A stretch of DNA of 16,350 nucleotides from Microcaldota archaeon (GCA_027449585.1 DAIDLJ010000018.1:1-16350), one strand, 5' to 3'. Counted from the stretch's first letter, positions 1 to 7,939 are shown. The notes: generated by a model not told the origin, from the letters alone. Program-made: numbers and translations.

Positions 1-837
1 ACCATCATAAGGTCAATCGAGCCGCTAACAGGAAGAACATGGATCACACAAGAAAAATTGCAAATTTTAGTGACATTTTTAATATTGATAACAAAATACA
101 ATAATTTTTCAATAGGATATCTGGAAAATTTAACCTATCCCTATTTTGTAGAAGGTAACCAGCCAAAGCCAAACGGATACTACGATGGCCATTTTTATTC
201 CGGATATGAACGATACATCTATACAAATTATAGCACGCCAAATGGCACAGTTGCTGTACTTAACGCTGAAGAGCTTATAAGTCCAAATTATTATACAAAT
301 CCAGCATATGTGTTTACCTATAGTGTAACTTCAATAAATGGGAAATATATCCAATGTTTTAGATTAAATTCAAGTTCAGATATAAATTGCTTTTCATCTG
401 TAAATGACACACAACTTGGACTTAATAGCAGCAGCGTCTTACCATTTGTGCATAATCTTTTCAGTGGTTTAACCTATGTTACAGCATCTGGAACTAGTGT
501 ATTCGGAGACCTTTCTACTACAAATGCCACACTTTCAAACTCAAGTTTTGATAATCAGACATGCAAAGCAACCACCTCCGCGGTCTATGACCCTTCCTAT
601 CCTTCTATAAAAGGCAAAATGTATAGCTGTATTTCGGATAAATTTGGGGTCCCATTGATTATGGTACTTTCAATCAACGATCCTTATTATGGCTATTCAA
701 ATGACAACATTACTTTTAACCTGTCCGAGACATTTATAGAACAAAAAGTAGATTCTAATTACTTTAACATGGTGTATAACAAGACCCAGCTATATCCTGC
801 AAATCTCCTTCAAGCAGGAAATCCCCTATATCCATAG
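1..837 (+). CDS. Sequon-rich secreted/surface protein, 5' end cut by the window edge
   Basis: I do not recognise a family. The reading frame is open from base 1 to a TAG at 835-837, so the gene may begin outside the window. The first in-frame start I can see is a TTG at 58, which gives 259 residues. A short hydrophobic run (QILVTFLILI) follows it directly and could be a signal peptide, although it lacks a positive N-terminus. The rest is polar and rich in Tyr, Asn and Ser. It has about thirteen N-X-S/T sequons and four Cys after residue 90, which suits an extracellular, possibly N-glycosylated and disulfide-bonded protein. No C-terminal membrane anchor is visible. The DNA is clearly more AT-rich than the ATP synthase genes. 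A second protein of similar style starts 15 bases downstream, so the two are probably co-transcribed. Surface location is inferred from composition only. Confidence 0.6.
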   Translation, partial: TIIRSIEPLTGRTWITQEKLQILVTFLILITKYNNFSIGYLENLTYPYFVEGNQPKPNGYYDGHFYSGYERYIYTNYSTPNGTVAVLNAEELISPNYYTNPAYVFTYSVTSINGKYIQCFRLNSSSDINCFSSVNDTQLGLNSSSVLPFVHNLFSGLTYVTASGTSVFGDLSTTNATLSNSSFDNQTCKATTSAVYDPSYPSIKGKMYSCISDKFGVPLIMVLSINDPYYGYSNDNITFNLSETFIEQKVDSNYFNMVYNKTQLYPANLLQAGNPLYP

Positions 838-852
838 AAGCAGCCGATCTTT

Positions 853-1536
853 ATGTCACAAATAATAAATAATGGAAAAAAATACAAAAACCGCAGCAAA
901 CAAGGCCAACACAAAATCTACAAATCTCTATCAATAATTTTAGTAATAATTATGATACTTTTTCTGTATCCTTACAAAACCACGTATAATATCCAAAATC
1001 AATCAACATACCTGCCAAAGTTTAATAATGCCTCTATAAATATTACATTTAATGTCATTAATGACGAATACTCAGGATCATATGGATTATGGGCTTTAGG
1101 CAATTACACAAAAAACATTAGAGCAATGCCGATAGGGAATTACAGTTACTTAGCAAAAGTTACTGAGAATGGAACCTGGCGTACTTTTAACGGGCTCAAA
1201 AGTCCTGGCAAAGGTTTAATAGAGCCATCAAACGGCGCCGGCGTATTTCATGAGGTATATTACGCCCAAGTTCCCGGAGACCTAAATTCCACCCTCAAAT
1301 CCTATGGTTTTATAGGAACCTATAACTTTAATGGATCATATCAAAGACTTCTTGCCGGTGAGGATCCAGCATCACAATTTAATTGGACTACGCGCTATTT
1401 TGGCACAGCAAACCCGTACATAAATATACTCAGTATAAATCTGACAATTATGTACCATAACCAGACATACCAGTATCACTATAATCAATCAACAAATAAT
1501 AGTCAACCAGTATCGACTGGCGACATAATAACCTAA
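853..1536 (+). CDS. Membrane-anchored sequon-rich extracellular protein
   Basis: A 227-residue protein with no recognised family. Residues 1-24 are basic and polar, including KKYKNRSK. One hydrophobic segment follows at about 25-41 (LSIILVIIMILFLYPY), acting as a signal anchor or uncleaved signal peptide. The remaining 185 residues would lie outside the cell. They carry about thirteen N-X-S/T sequons, aromatic residues and no Cys. The ATG at 853 follows the previous stop by 15 bases; the only ribosome-binding-like match is a weak GATC just upstream, so translation may depend on the upstream gene. Codon use is AT-rich like its neighbour and unlike the ATP synthase genes. It may be a cell-surface or pilin-like component, but that is a guess from architecture. 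That it is a real gene is well supported by the coherent membrane topology and sequon density. Confidence 0.7.
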   Translation: MSQIINNGKKYKNRSKQGQHKIYKSLSIILVIIMILFLYPYKTTYNIQNQSTYLPKFNNASINITFNVINDEYSGSYGLWALGNYTKNIRAMPIGNYSYLAKVTENGTWRTFNGLKSPGKGLIEPSNGAGVFHEVYYAQVPGDLNSTLKSYGFIGTYNFNGSYQRLLAGEDPASQFNWTTRYFGTANPYINILSINLTIMYHNQTYQYHYNQSTNNSQPVSTGDIIT

Positions 1537-1560
1537 ATCTAATCTGGTCGCAAAAACAGT

Positions 1561-1622
1561 ATAGCGCTATCCTTTTAAACTTAACTTGCCTATCATTATT
1601 GTGAATTCATACTCATTATTGT
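1561..1622 (+). promoter_or_regulatory. Candidate promoter/operator region of the ATP synthase operon
   Basis: The 110-base gap before atpH holds a TATA-like element, TTTTAAAC, at 1573-1580. Initiation about 25 bases downstream would leave a leader of roughly 40 bases. A perfect 10-bp palindrome, ATAGCGCTAT, lies at 1561-1570 directly upstream of it. The direct repeat TCATTATTGT occurs at 1593-1602 and 1613-1622, with a period of exactly 20 bp. No purine-rich BRE is obvious, so the promoter call is moderate. Confidence 0.45.
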
Positions 1623-1637
1623 AAACCAAGATGACCT

Positions 1638-1642
1638 GGTGA
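1638..1642 (+). promoter_or_regulatory. Ribosome binding site of atpH
   Basis: GGTGA, complementary to the archaeal 16S rRNA 3' end, ends four bases before the ATG at 1647. It fixes that start codon. Confidence 0.75.
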
Positions 1643-1646
1643 GAAT

Positions 1647-1967
1647 ATGTCTGAATCGAATGCTATAGGGCACGTCCAAGATGCTGAGACAAAAGCAAAA
1701 AAGCTTGTCGCTGATGCCGAAAAAAGAAAGGCTGAGAAGGTGCAGAAGGCAAACGAGAAGGCAAGGCAGGTAGTTGAAGAGGCAGAGGCAAAGACAAAGG
1801 AGATACGCGAAGATGCTGTAAAGAAGGCCACCGAGCAGGCAGATAAGGAACGCGAAAAGAGCCTCTTTGAAGCCAGTATCTTTGCTAAGAAGATGCAGAA
1901 AGAGGAGCTTGGAAAGAACAAGATAAAGGACATCGCTGAGAAGGTTGTAAGGCAGATATTTAGTTGA
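1647..1967 (+). CDS. atpH: A-type ATP synthase subunit H (peripheral stalk)
   Basis: A 106-residue protein that is almost all charged heptad helix, rich in Ala, Lys and Glu from about residue 8 to 95. This is typical of subunit H, which pairs with subunit E in a coiled-coil peripheral stalk tying the catalytic head to membrane subunit I. Length matches the family (about 100-110 residues). It is the first gene of the operon, as in methanogens. The ATG is supported by GGTGA four bases upstream. Its TGA stop (1965-1967) overlaps the TTG start of atpI by four bases, so the two are probably translationally coupled. Low-complexity coiled coils are hard to assign by sequence alone; the position directly before atpI makes the call firm. 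Confidence 0.85.
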   Translation: MSESNAIGHVQDAETKAKKLVADAEKRKAEKVQKANEKARQVVEEAEAKTKEIREDAVKKATEQADKEREKSLFEASIFAKKMQKEELGKNKIKDIAEKVVRQIFS

Positions 1968-3826
1968 TTTATTTGTTCCATACAGAGCCAATGCAGAAAG
2001 TGAGGATAGTCTCACTAGAGCACGACAAGCCTAAGGTTGTTGCTGCGTTGCATATGCTTGGTGCCCTTGACCTGAGGAAGAGCAAGCTTGATATATCTGA
2101 TGACAGGCCCGACTCACACTCGAGTGAGCTTTCTGATTCTCTGATAAAGGTCACCGGTGCGCTGCAGATGCTAAGCCCACACCCGGTAAAAGCTGAGAGG
2201 CATATGCCTGCGGACCACATCGTAAAAGAAGTGTCCAAGACAAGGGTGCTAAACGAGATATACTCTCTTGCAAATGAGCGCAAGCTGATAGAGGACGATC
2301 AGAAGGCCATAGGCTATGCGGAGCACATAGCGACCGCGCTCCACGGGATCAGAATGGACTTCGCCAGGACGAAGAGCGATTATCTCTCATACAGGGCCTT
2401 TGAAGCAGATTCAAGGAGCGCAAAGCAGGTGGCAAGCGCCATAAGCAGATCAAAGACTGAAGGCGTAGAGCTTAATATCTCCAAATCCGGCAAGAACCAG
2501 GAGCTAGTTCTTCTTGTGTACGATAAGAAGGCAAACGTTGATGACCTTCTCAAGGGCATAAAGCTCAATGAGCTTGACCTATCCGCAAAATACCTTGAGG
2601 GAAGCCCAGCAGAGGTACTCAAGGCACTTTCATCAAGGAGAAAGACTAACGATAGGCGCCTTTCAGTAATAGCTGCAAGGCTCGCGGGCATAAGCAAGAG
2701 CAGCTATTCGCGGCTATCAAACCTCAGGGAGATGCTAGAGATAGAGCTCTCAAGGTCAGAGGTGAGCGGCGGCTTCAAGAGAACAGACAATACCTTCGTA
2801 GTGGAGGGATGGGTCCAGAAGGAGCGCGTTGAAGAGCTCAAGGTAAGGATAGCAAACGTGACGCGCAAAAAGGCCTATATTGAAGAGCTTGAAGGCGACG
2901 AACTTGCGCCCACTGTAACAAAGAGGCCAAAGTTCCTGCAGCCTTTTGATTATATGGTGAGCTTCTATTCTGTTCAGAGGAGCGATGAGATAGACCCTAC
3001 ATGGATCTTCATACTCCTGTTCCCTATATTCTATGGCCTCATGGTCACAGACGTCGGCTACGGGTTTGCATCGCTTCTGCTTGCAACATACATAACGAAG
3101 AAGACCGATCCTGACGGCCTGATGTACAATGCAGCCAAGATCTGGCAGCTTAATTCCTTCGCCGCAATGTTCTTCGGCATCCTATCCAACCAGTACTTCG
3201 GATTTCAGCTCGGATATTCGACGCCGTTTAGCTTCGATTGGCTAAAGAATACGCCAGAGATAATAGCAATATCCGTACTGTTCGGCGTATTGCAGGTGGT
3301 GATAGGCCTTGTCATAGGGATAATAAACAGCTACAATCACGGTCATAAGAAGATGGCTTACGCAAGATTCACTTCAATACTCGTTGTTCTTCTAGGAACA
3401 GTTGCAGTATCGGGAGCATTTTTCGGCGCGTTCAACTCAACAATTACAGATATATCCGCAGCAATCGCTGCAGTATCGCTTATACTTACAATAGTCTTCA
3501 GCGGAAGCGAAGCCACCGAAGTTACCAACCTGATAACCCATCCTCTAAGCTACGCAAGGCTTATGGGCTTTGGCCTTGGAAGCGTCATAATTGCGTTTCT
3601 TATAGACATGGCATTCACGCCGCATATGAGCAGCGGCATTCTCGTCTTCACGCTTTACCTAGTCATATTTATAGCTTTACACTTCCTTAATATGGTGCTG
3701 TCGATATTCGAGGGGATCGTTCAGGGAATACGACTCAATTTCGTTGAGTTCTTCTCGAAGTTCTACATAGGAAATGGGGTAAAATTCAGGCCCTTTAGCT
3801 ATAGGAGGATTTATACTAAAGAATAA
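1964..3826 (+). CDS. atpI: A-type ATP synthase subunit I (membrane stator, subunit a homologue)
   Basis: A 620-residue subunit that forms the ion half-channels against the c-ring. The N-terminal half (to about 330) is soluble and charged and binds the H/E stalks. The C-terminal half has about seven or eight membrane segments. Family motifs are present: a DVGYG-containing segment after the first membrane helix, FGILSNQYFGF after the next, and LSYARLMGFGLG, whose Arg (about residue 532) is the essential channel arginine that releases the ion from the c-subunit carboxylate. A conserved Glu precedes it in GSEATEV. The start is taken as the TTG at 1964, overlapping the atpH stop as TTGA. The ATG at 1991 (MQKVRIVSLEHDK) is a credible alternative, since homologues have only a few residues before this block. 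Length is typical (600-680). Confidence 0.9.
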   Translation: MIYLFHTEPMQKVRIVSLEHDKPKVVAALHMLGALDLRKSKLDISDDRPDSHSSELSDSLIKVTGALQMLSPHPVKAERHMPADHIVKEVSKTRVLNEIYSLANERKLIEDDQKAIGYAEHIATALHGIRMDFARTKSDYLSYRAFEADSRSAKQVASAISRSKTEGVELNISKSGKNQELVLLVYDKKANVDDLLKGIKLNELDLSAKYLEGSPAEVLKALSSRRKTNDRRLSVIAARLAGISKSSYSRLSNLREMLEIELSRSEVSGGFKRTDNTFVVEGWVQKERVEELKVRIANVTRKKAYIEELEGDELAPTVTKRPKFLQPFDYMVSFYSVQRSDEIDPTWIFILLFPIFYGLMVTDVGYGFASLLLATYITKKTDPDGLMYNAAKIWQLNSFAAMFFGILSNQYFGFQLGYSTPFSFDWLKNTPEIIAISVLFGVLQVVIGLVIGIINSYNHGHKKMAYARFTSILVVLLGTVAVSGAFFGAFNSTITDISAAIAAVSLILTIVFSGSEATEVTNLITHPLSYARLMGFGLGSVIIAFLIDMAFTPHMSSGILVFTLYLVIFIALHFLNMVLSIFEGIVQGIRLNFVEFFSKFYIGNGVKFRPFSYRRIYTKE

Positions 3827-4075
3827 ATGGTGAATTATGTGGCAATAGACATGAACGCTGCGATAGCAGCAATAGGTGCCGGAGTTGCAATAGCGGGCGG
3901 AGCAATAGGAACCGGAGTGGCGCAGTCTGGAATAGGGAGCGCAGGTCTCGGATTGATAGCCGAGAAGAAGGAGAATCTTGGTATAGTACTCCTCTTCTTC
4001 GTCATTCCTGAAACGCTTCTTATATTCGGTTTCGTGATAGCAATCCTGATAATGCTCACCGCAGGCATAGTGTAA
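3827..4075 (+). CDS. atpK: A-type ATP synthase subunit K (c-ring proteolipid)
   Basis: An 82-residue protein with two membrane helices, at about 11-35 and 51-79, joined by a polar loop (AEKKEN). It is a single-hairpin c-subunit. The first helix is Gly/Ala-rich with a small-residue packing pattern. The second carries the ion-binding carboxylate Glu62 in the family motif PET, here within FFVIPETLLIFG. The Gln that often follows PET in Na+-binding members is Leu64 here, so proton coupling is more likely; that is inference. The ATG at 3827 directly follows the atpI stop. However, a GGTGA at 3829-3833 sits five bases before an in-frame GTG at 3839, so the true start may be that GTG (78 residues). 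The downstream ATG at 3851 is also possible. Confidence 0.92.
   Translation: MVNYVAIDMNAAIAAIGAGVAIAGGAIGTGVAQSGIGSAGLGLIAEKKENLGIVLLFFVIPETLLIFGFVIAILIMLTAGIV
3829..3833 (+). promoter_or_regulatory. Ribosome binding site favouring a GTG start for atpK
   Basis: GGTGA lies inside the first codons of the ATG-start reading of atpK, five bases before the in-frame GTG at 3839. An AGGAGG at 3803-3808 is 18 bases from the ATG at 3827, too far for a normal ribosome binding site. The GTG is therefore the better-supported start. Confidence 0.45.
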
Positions 4076-4084
4076 GGGGTAAGC

Positions 4085-4717
4085 ATGTCCCTAGATGCTA
4101 TAAAGAAGAGCATTCTCAGCGATGCGCAGGCCAAGGCCTCTGCAATCGACTCCGAGGCTAGCAGTGAGTCAAAGCGCATAGTAAAGGAGGCAGAGGAGAA
4201 GGCAAAAGGCATTCTTTCGCGTGCCGATTTGGAAGCCAAGGCCGAGGCAGATAGGCTTGTAAAAGAGGCCAGGGCTGGAGCTGAGACCGAGGCCAATTCA
4301 ATGATACTGGAGGCGCGTGGCATTGCAATAGAGCGCGCTCTCAAATCCGTCTCAAGCAATGTAGAGAAGACGATATCTCACGAATACTCCAAGAAGCTCT
4401 TCGAGAGCGGGCTTTCTCAGTTCAGGGATGTATCAAATTCCACCCCCAAGGTAATAACTAGCAAGAAGAATGCGAACCTACTCAAGGGAACAAAGTTTGG
4501 TGTAGAATACTCGGAGATCGATGGATTCATCTTCTCAACTGACGATGGGAGGATACGGCTAAATGCTTCTGTCGGCAGTGTGGTGGAGAAGAGCCTTGAT
4601 GGGGCAAGGAAGCTCATATCTAAGGAGTTATTCGGCGAACATGCCACTCCAAAGTCAAGGCCGGCAAGGAAACAGAAATCAACTTCGGCCAAGAGGGGCA
4701 AGAGGGGCAAAAAGTGA
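4085..4717 (+). CDS. atpE: A-type ATP synthase subunit E (peripheral stalk)
   Basis: A 210-residue protein. Residues 1 to about 105 form a charged Ala/Glu/Lys-rich coiled coil that pairs with subunit H. Residues from about 110 to 185 form the globular head that binds the top of the A/B hexamer, including DGRIRLNASVGSVVEK and a final helix, both typical of the family. GGGGT at 4076-4080 serves as the ribosome binding site. An unusual basic tail follows at about 190-210, with 11 Lys/Arg in 21 residues. It is encoded partly by a tandem 9-base repeat, AAGAGGGGC, at 4691-4699 and 4700-4708. Usual length is 185-205, so the tail is an extension. The TGA ends four bases before the likely atpC start. 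Confidence 0.9.
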   Translation: MSLDAIKKSILSDAQAKASAIDSEASSESKRIVKEAEEKAKGILSRADLEAKAEADRLVKEARAGAETEANSMILEARGIAIERALKSVSSNVEKTISHEYSKKLFESGLSQFRDVSNSTPKVITSKKNANLLKGTKFGVEYSEIDGFIFSTDDGRIRLNASVGSVVEKSLDGARKLISKELFGEHATPKSRPARKQKSTSAKRGKRGKK

Positions 4718-4721
4718 TTCT

Positions 4722-5792
4722 TTGAAGGCAGGTTATGTTGCTGCAATGCATTACGGCTACTCCAGCGCTAGGGTCAAGGCTATGGAGAGCAGGCTCATAA
4801 CCAACAAGACCATGCAGGAAATAATGAACGCCAAGGACGCCAGCAGCATACTCTCCATACTCTTTCAGGGAGACTACAAGAAGGAGCTTGAGGAGTTTGG
4901 CGGCCTGGAGATAAAGGGAGAGCTTATAGACTTCGCGCTAAGCAAGAATCTTGCCAAGAGCGTAGCCAAGCTCGTGCAGATCTCTCCAACAACCGAAAGG
5001 AAACTTGTGCGCTCGATAGTGGGCAAATGGGATCTATACAACGTCAAGATTGCTATAGAGGCTAAAGACAGAAAGTCGAGCTATGATGCCATCGCAAGAT
5101 ACCTAATAGACTATGGCATGTATGATGCGGCATTCGTAAGGGACGTGATGCGCGAGGATTCCATAGAAGGGATGTTCAACAAGTTCATGATAAACTCCCC
5201 GTACAGGGATATCCTCAAGGAGTCGCTGGAATCGTACAAGAAGAGCAAGAGCGCCGTCGATGCTGTAGCTGCAATAGACAAAAATTATTACAAGGCGCTT
5301 GGAGACGTCATAATAGGCCTAAGGGTCATAGACAACAGCTCCGCCAGGATAATAAAGATGGACATAGACATGAAGAACCTGCTTCTCATGGTAAAGGCAA
5401 AGAGGGCGGGATTAAAGTTCTCAGAGATAAGCGGCAGCATAATCGGCAGCGGCAACATGCCTCCAAATGAGCTCGAGCAGATATACAACGGCTCAAAGGA
5501 CATAGAGTCGATGGTGATGCAGGCAAAGCTCTACGACATGAAGGGCGCAGTTGACGTCTACAAGTCGCAGAAGCTCAAGCAGCTGCTCGTATTTGAGATA
5601 GGATTAAGGAATGCGATATTCAACAAGAGCATTAGCCTGCTCAATCACAGCATACTCTCATTCGGCGCGATACTCGCGTACGCCTACATGAAGGAGATAG
5701 AGATATTCACTCTTAGGGTGCTGATAAACAGCAAGATGTATGGTCTTAGCAAGGAGGAGACCTCAAGGCTGATAGTATGGAAGAACGCTTAG
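4722..5792 (+). CDS. atpC: A-type ATP synthase subunit C (rotor-to-ring spacer)
   Basis: A 356-residue helical subunit of the V-ATPase d type, which sits on the c-ring and connects the D/F stalk to it. The N-terminal block YGYSSARVKAMESRLI matches the family start (Y-x-Y/N-x-x-R-x-R/K-A-x). The frame stays open upstream into atpE, but the earlier ATG (4563) would give a Arg/Gln-rich stretch overlapping atpE out of frame, so I reject it. The TTG at 4722 is chosen: a GTGAT match ends three bases upstream, and it leaves twelve residues before the conserved block. The ATG at 4746 is the alternative. The C-terminal end (KMYGLSKEETSRLIV) resembles the family pattern of K-x-x-G-x-x-x-E/D-x-I/x-R. 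The gene overlaps atpF by 16 bases. Confidence 0.88.
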   Translation: MKAGYVAAMHYGYSSARVKAMESRLITNKTMQEIMNAKDASSILSILFQGDYKKELEEFGGLEIKGELIDFALSKNLAKSVAKLVQISPTTERKLVRSIVGKWDLYNVKIAIEAKDRKSSYDAIARYLIDYGMYDAAFVRDVMREDSIEGMFNKFMINSPYRDILKESLESYKKSKSAVDAVAAIDKNYYKALGDVIIGLRVIDNSSARIIKMDIDMKNLLLMVKAKRAGLKFSEISGSIIGSGNMPPNELEQIYNGSKDIESMVMQAKLYDMKGAVDVYKSQKLKQLLVFEIGLRNAIFNKSISLLNHSILSFGAILAYAYMKEIEIFTLRVLINSKMYGLSKEETSRLIVWKNA

Positions 5793-6124
5793 ACAAGGGA
5801 TACAAGATAGCATACGTGGGCAACAACCTGCTTAGCGTGGGCTTCAAGATCGCCGGGATAACCGAGTCATACGTGGCATCAGACTCTGCGCAGGCGGAGA
5901 GCAGGATGAAGGAGCTCACTACAAGAAGCGACATCGGAATAATAATTATCACATCATCCGTAAGGAAGCTGATAAAGGACAGGAGGCTCTCAGAGGCGAT
6001 ATCCTCGAGCCTTCTACCTCTTGTGATGGAGATTCCGGAGCTCAACGAGCAGGTGCTTGAGGAGGACACTCTCAGGAATCTGATAATGCGCGCGATAGGA
6101 ATAGACATAACAAAGAACGTATGA
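5777..6124 (+). CDS. atpF: A-type ATP synthase subunit F (central stalk)
   Basis: A 115-residue protein with the subunit F pattern: KIAYVGNNLLSVGFKIAGI near the N-terminus (the family's lGd-x-x-x-x-GFrLaGi), a central strand IGIIIITSSV, and LPLVMEIPE ahead of a C-terminal helix. F binds D in the rotating central stalk and is a CheY-like fold with a flexible C-terminal tail. Length is slightly above the usual 100-105 residues. The ATG at 5777 lies 16 bases inside the end of atpC. AGGAGG in the late atpC codons is about 20 bases upstream, so re-initiation by terminating ribosomes is likely. A 25-34-base AT-rich gap follows before atpA. Confidence 0.9.
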   Translation: MEERLDKGYKIAYVGNNLLSVGFKIAGITESYVASDSAQAESRMKELTTRSDIGIIIITSSVRKLIKDRRLSEAISSSLLPLVMEIPELNEQVLEEDTLRNLIMRAIGIDITKNV

Positions 6125-6149
6125 TCAGATGGATATTATTGATATTTAA

Positions 6150-7931
6150 GTGGTTGATATGGGAAATATTGAAAGAATCTCCGGGCCTCTTGTCGTAGCA
6201 AACGGCATGACAGGCACCAAGATGTATGACGTAGTGAAGGTAGGCGACGCGAAGCTTATAGGAGAGATAATCCAGCTCAAGAAGGATCGCGCCGTGATCC
6301 AGGTGTATGAGGATACGACCGGGCTCAAGCCAGGAGAGGCCGTAGTATCAACAGGAGAGCCCCTCTCAGTCGAGCTCGGTCCTGGCGTCCTTGGAAACAT
6401 ATACGACGGAATCCAAAGGCCTCTTGAGATACTCGAGGCCAAGAGCGGCGCATTCATCGGGAAGGGATTGACGGCTGATGCGGTAAGCAGATCAAAGAAA
6501 TGGAAATTCGTCGCGGAGAAAGGGGTCAAGAACGGAGCGAATGTGAAGCAGGGTCAAATAATAGGGCACGTGCAGGAGACCGAATTCCTAAAGCACTACA
6601 TAATGGTCCCTGTGGGAGTCGACGGAAAGATAAGCGGGTTAAAGGACGGCACTTTCAAGGTGGACGATAGGATTGCAACGGTTGAGAAGGGGGGAAAGAA
6701 GACAGAGATCACAATGCTCCAAAAGAGGTCCGTTAGGAGGGCCAATCCGTTCACAAGGAAGTTCAGGACAGAAGAGCCTTTAATAACCGGACAAAGGGTC
6801 ATAGACATGCTCTTCCCTATAGCCAAGGGAGGAACCGCCGCAGCTCCAGGGCCGTTCGGAAGCGGAAAGACTGTAATACAGCACCAGCTTGCGAAATGGT
6901 CGGATGCGGACATAATAATCTACGTCGGATGCGGTGAGCGAGGAAACGAGATGACCGAAGTCCTTGAGGAGTTCCCTCACCTTAAGGATCCTAAGACCGG
7001 AAGGCCGCTAATAGAGAGGACAACGCTAATAGCAAATACAAGCAACATGCCTGTGGCCGCAAGAGAGGCCAGTATATATACCGGAATAACCATGGCCGAG
7101 TACTTCAGGGACATGGGATACAGCGTCGCAATACTTGCCGATTCAACTTCAAGATGGGCCGAGGCAATGAGAGAGATATCCGCAAGGCTCGAGGAGATGC
7201 CTGGAGAGGAAGGATATCCTGCTTATCTGCCAAAGAGGCTTGCAGAATATTATGAGCGTAGCGGCAAGGTTGAATCGCTCGGAGGGAAGGTCGGATCAAT
7301 AACAATAGTGGGGGCGGTCTCTCCTGCAGGAGGAGACCTCTCAGAGCCCGTGTCGCAGGGAACTTTAAGAGTCGTGAAGACCTTCTGGTCCCTTGACGCG
7401 TCTCTTGCATACGCAAGGCACTTCCCGTCAATAAACTGGCTCACGAGCTACTCGCTCTACGGCCCTGACCTTGAACCATGGTACGTGAAGAACTACGGTG
7501 AGGAGTTTATCTCCAACAAGGACGAGGTAATGAAGATACTGCAGAAGGAGTCCGAGCTCAAGGACATAGTGCAGCTCGTAGGGGCAGAGGCGCTTCCTGA
7601 CGAGGAACGACTTGTACTGGAGATAGGAAGGATGCTCAGGGAGGATTTCCTCAGGCAATCCGCATTCGACGAGATAGACGCATATACGAGCATGAAGAAG
7701 CAGATATTCATGATATCGACGATACTTCACTTCAGGAAGAGGGCCCAGGAGGCGATAAAAGGCGGAGTTAATGTTGACAAGATAGGCAAGCTGAAAGTGA
7801 GGGAGAGCATCTCAAGAATGAAGGAGACCAGGGAGGATGACGTTGCAAAGGCAGACGCAAGGATAAAGTCGGAGATAGACTCCGAGTTCAATGCTCTGCT
7901 AAAGGAGTACAGGCAGGGTGAAGTGGAGTAG
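6150..7931 (+). CDS. atpA: A-type ATP synthase catalytic subunit A
   Basis: A 593-residue catalytic subunit (ATP + H2O = ADP + Pi coupled to ion movement, EC 7.1.2.2). The N-terminal beta barrel begins GNIERISGPLVVANGM. The non-homologous insert typical of A/V-type subunits lies at about 115-190. The P-loop is GPFGSGKT at 234-241, the archaeal form. The catalytic Glu is Glu263 in GCGERGNE. The Walker B strand is SVAILADSTSRWAEA, followed by the conserved PAYLPKRLAEYYERSG. The C-terminal helical domain is complete. No intein interrupts the P-loop, as happens in some archaea. The GTG at 6150 and the ATG at 6159 are both possible; homologues vary at this point and neither has a strong ribosome binding site. 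The stop overlaps the atpB ribosome binding site. Confidence 0.97.
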   Translation: MVDMGNIERISGPLVVANGMTGTKMYDVVKVGDAKLIGEIIQLKKDRAVIQVYEDTTGLKPGEAVVSTGEPLSVELGPGVLGNIYDGIQRPLEILEAKSGAFIGKGLTADAVSRSKKWKFVAEKGVKNGANVKQGQIIGHVQETEFLKHYIMVPVGVDGKISGLKDGTFKVDDRIATVEKGGKKTEITMLQKRSVRRANPFTRKFRTEEPLITGQRVIDMLFPIAKGGTAAAPGPFGSGKTVIQHQLAKWSDADIIIYVGCGERGNEMTEVLEEFPHLKDPKTGRPLIERTTLIANTSNMPVAAREASIYTGITMAEYFRDMGYSVAILADSTSRWAEAMREISARLEEMPGEEGYPAYLPKRLAEYYERSGKVESLGGKVGSITIVGAVSPAGGDLSEPVSQGTLRVVKTFWSLDASLAYARHFPSINWLTSYSLYGPDLEPWYVKNYGEEFISNKDEVMKILQKESELKDIVQLVGAEALPDEERLVLEIGRMLREDFLRQSAFDEIDAYTSMKKQIFMISTILHFRKRAQEAIKGGVNVDKIGKLKVRESISRMKETREDDVAKADARIKSEIDSEFNALLKEYRQGEVE

Positions 7932-7936
7932 GTGAT
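7931..7936 (+). promoter_or_regulatory. Ribosome binding site of atpB
   Basis: GGTGAT begins on the last base of the atpA stop codon and ends three bases before the atpB ATG at 7940. It ties atpB translation to the end of atpA. Confidence 0.75.
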
Positions 7937-7939
7937 ATT

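Noticed and set aside
1596..2015. Antisense open frames over atpH and the start of atpI (139 and 121 residues)
   Set aside because: They mirror the Lys/Glu/Ala-rich coiled coil and produce Leu/Phe/Ser-rich proteins with no motif and no promoter; artefacts of codon bias.
4563..4721. 53-codon upstream extension of atpC over the end of atpE
   Set aside because: It is out of frame within atpE, gives an Arg/Gln-rich stretch unlike subunit C, and the conserved N-terminal block starts only after the TTG at 4722.
6125..6149. AT-rich gap before atpA as an internal promoter
   Set aside because: The TATA-like bases are only about 10-20 bases from the start codon, too close for the usual 25-base spacing, and the gene sits inside a tight operon.
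6849..6872. Intein at the atpA P-loop
   Set aside because: Some archaeal atpA genes carry one here, but GPFGSGKT is continuous and the protein is of normal length.
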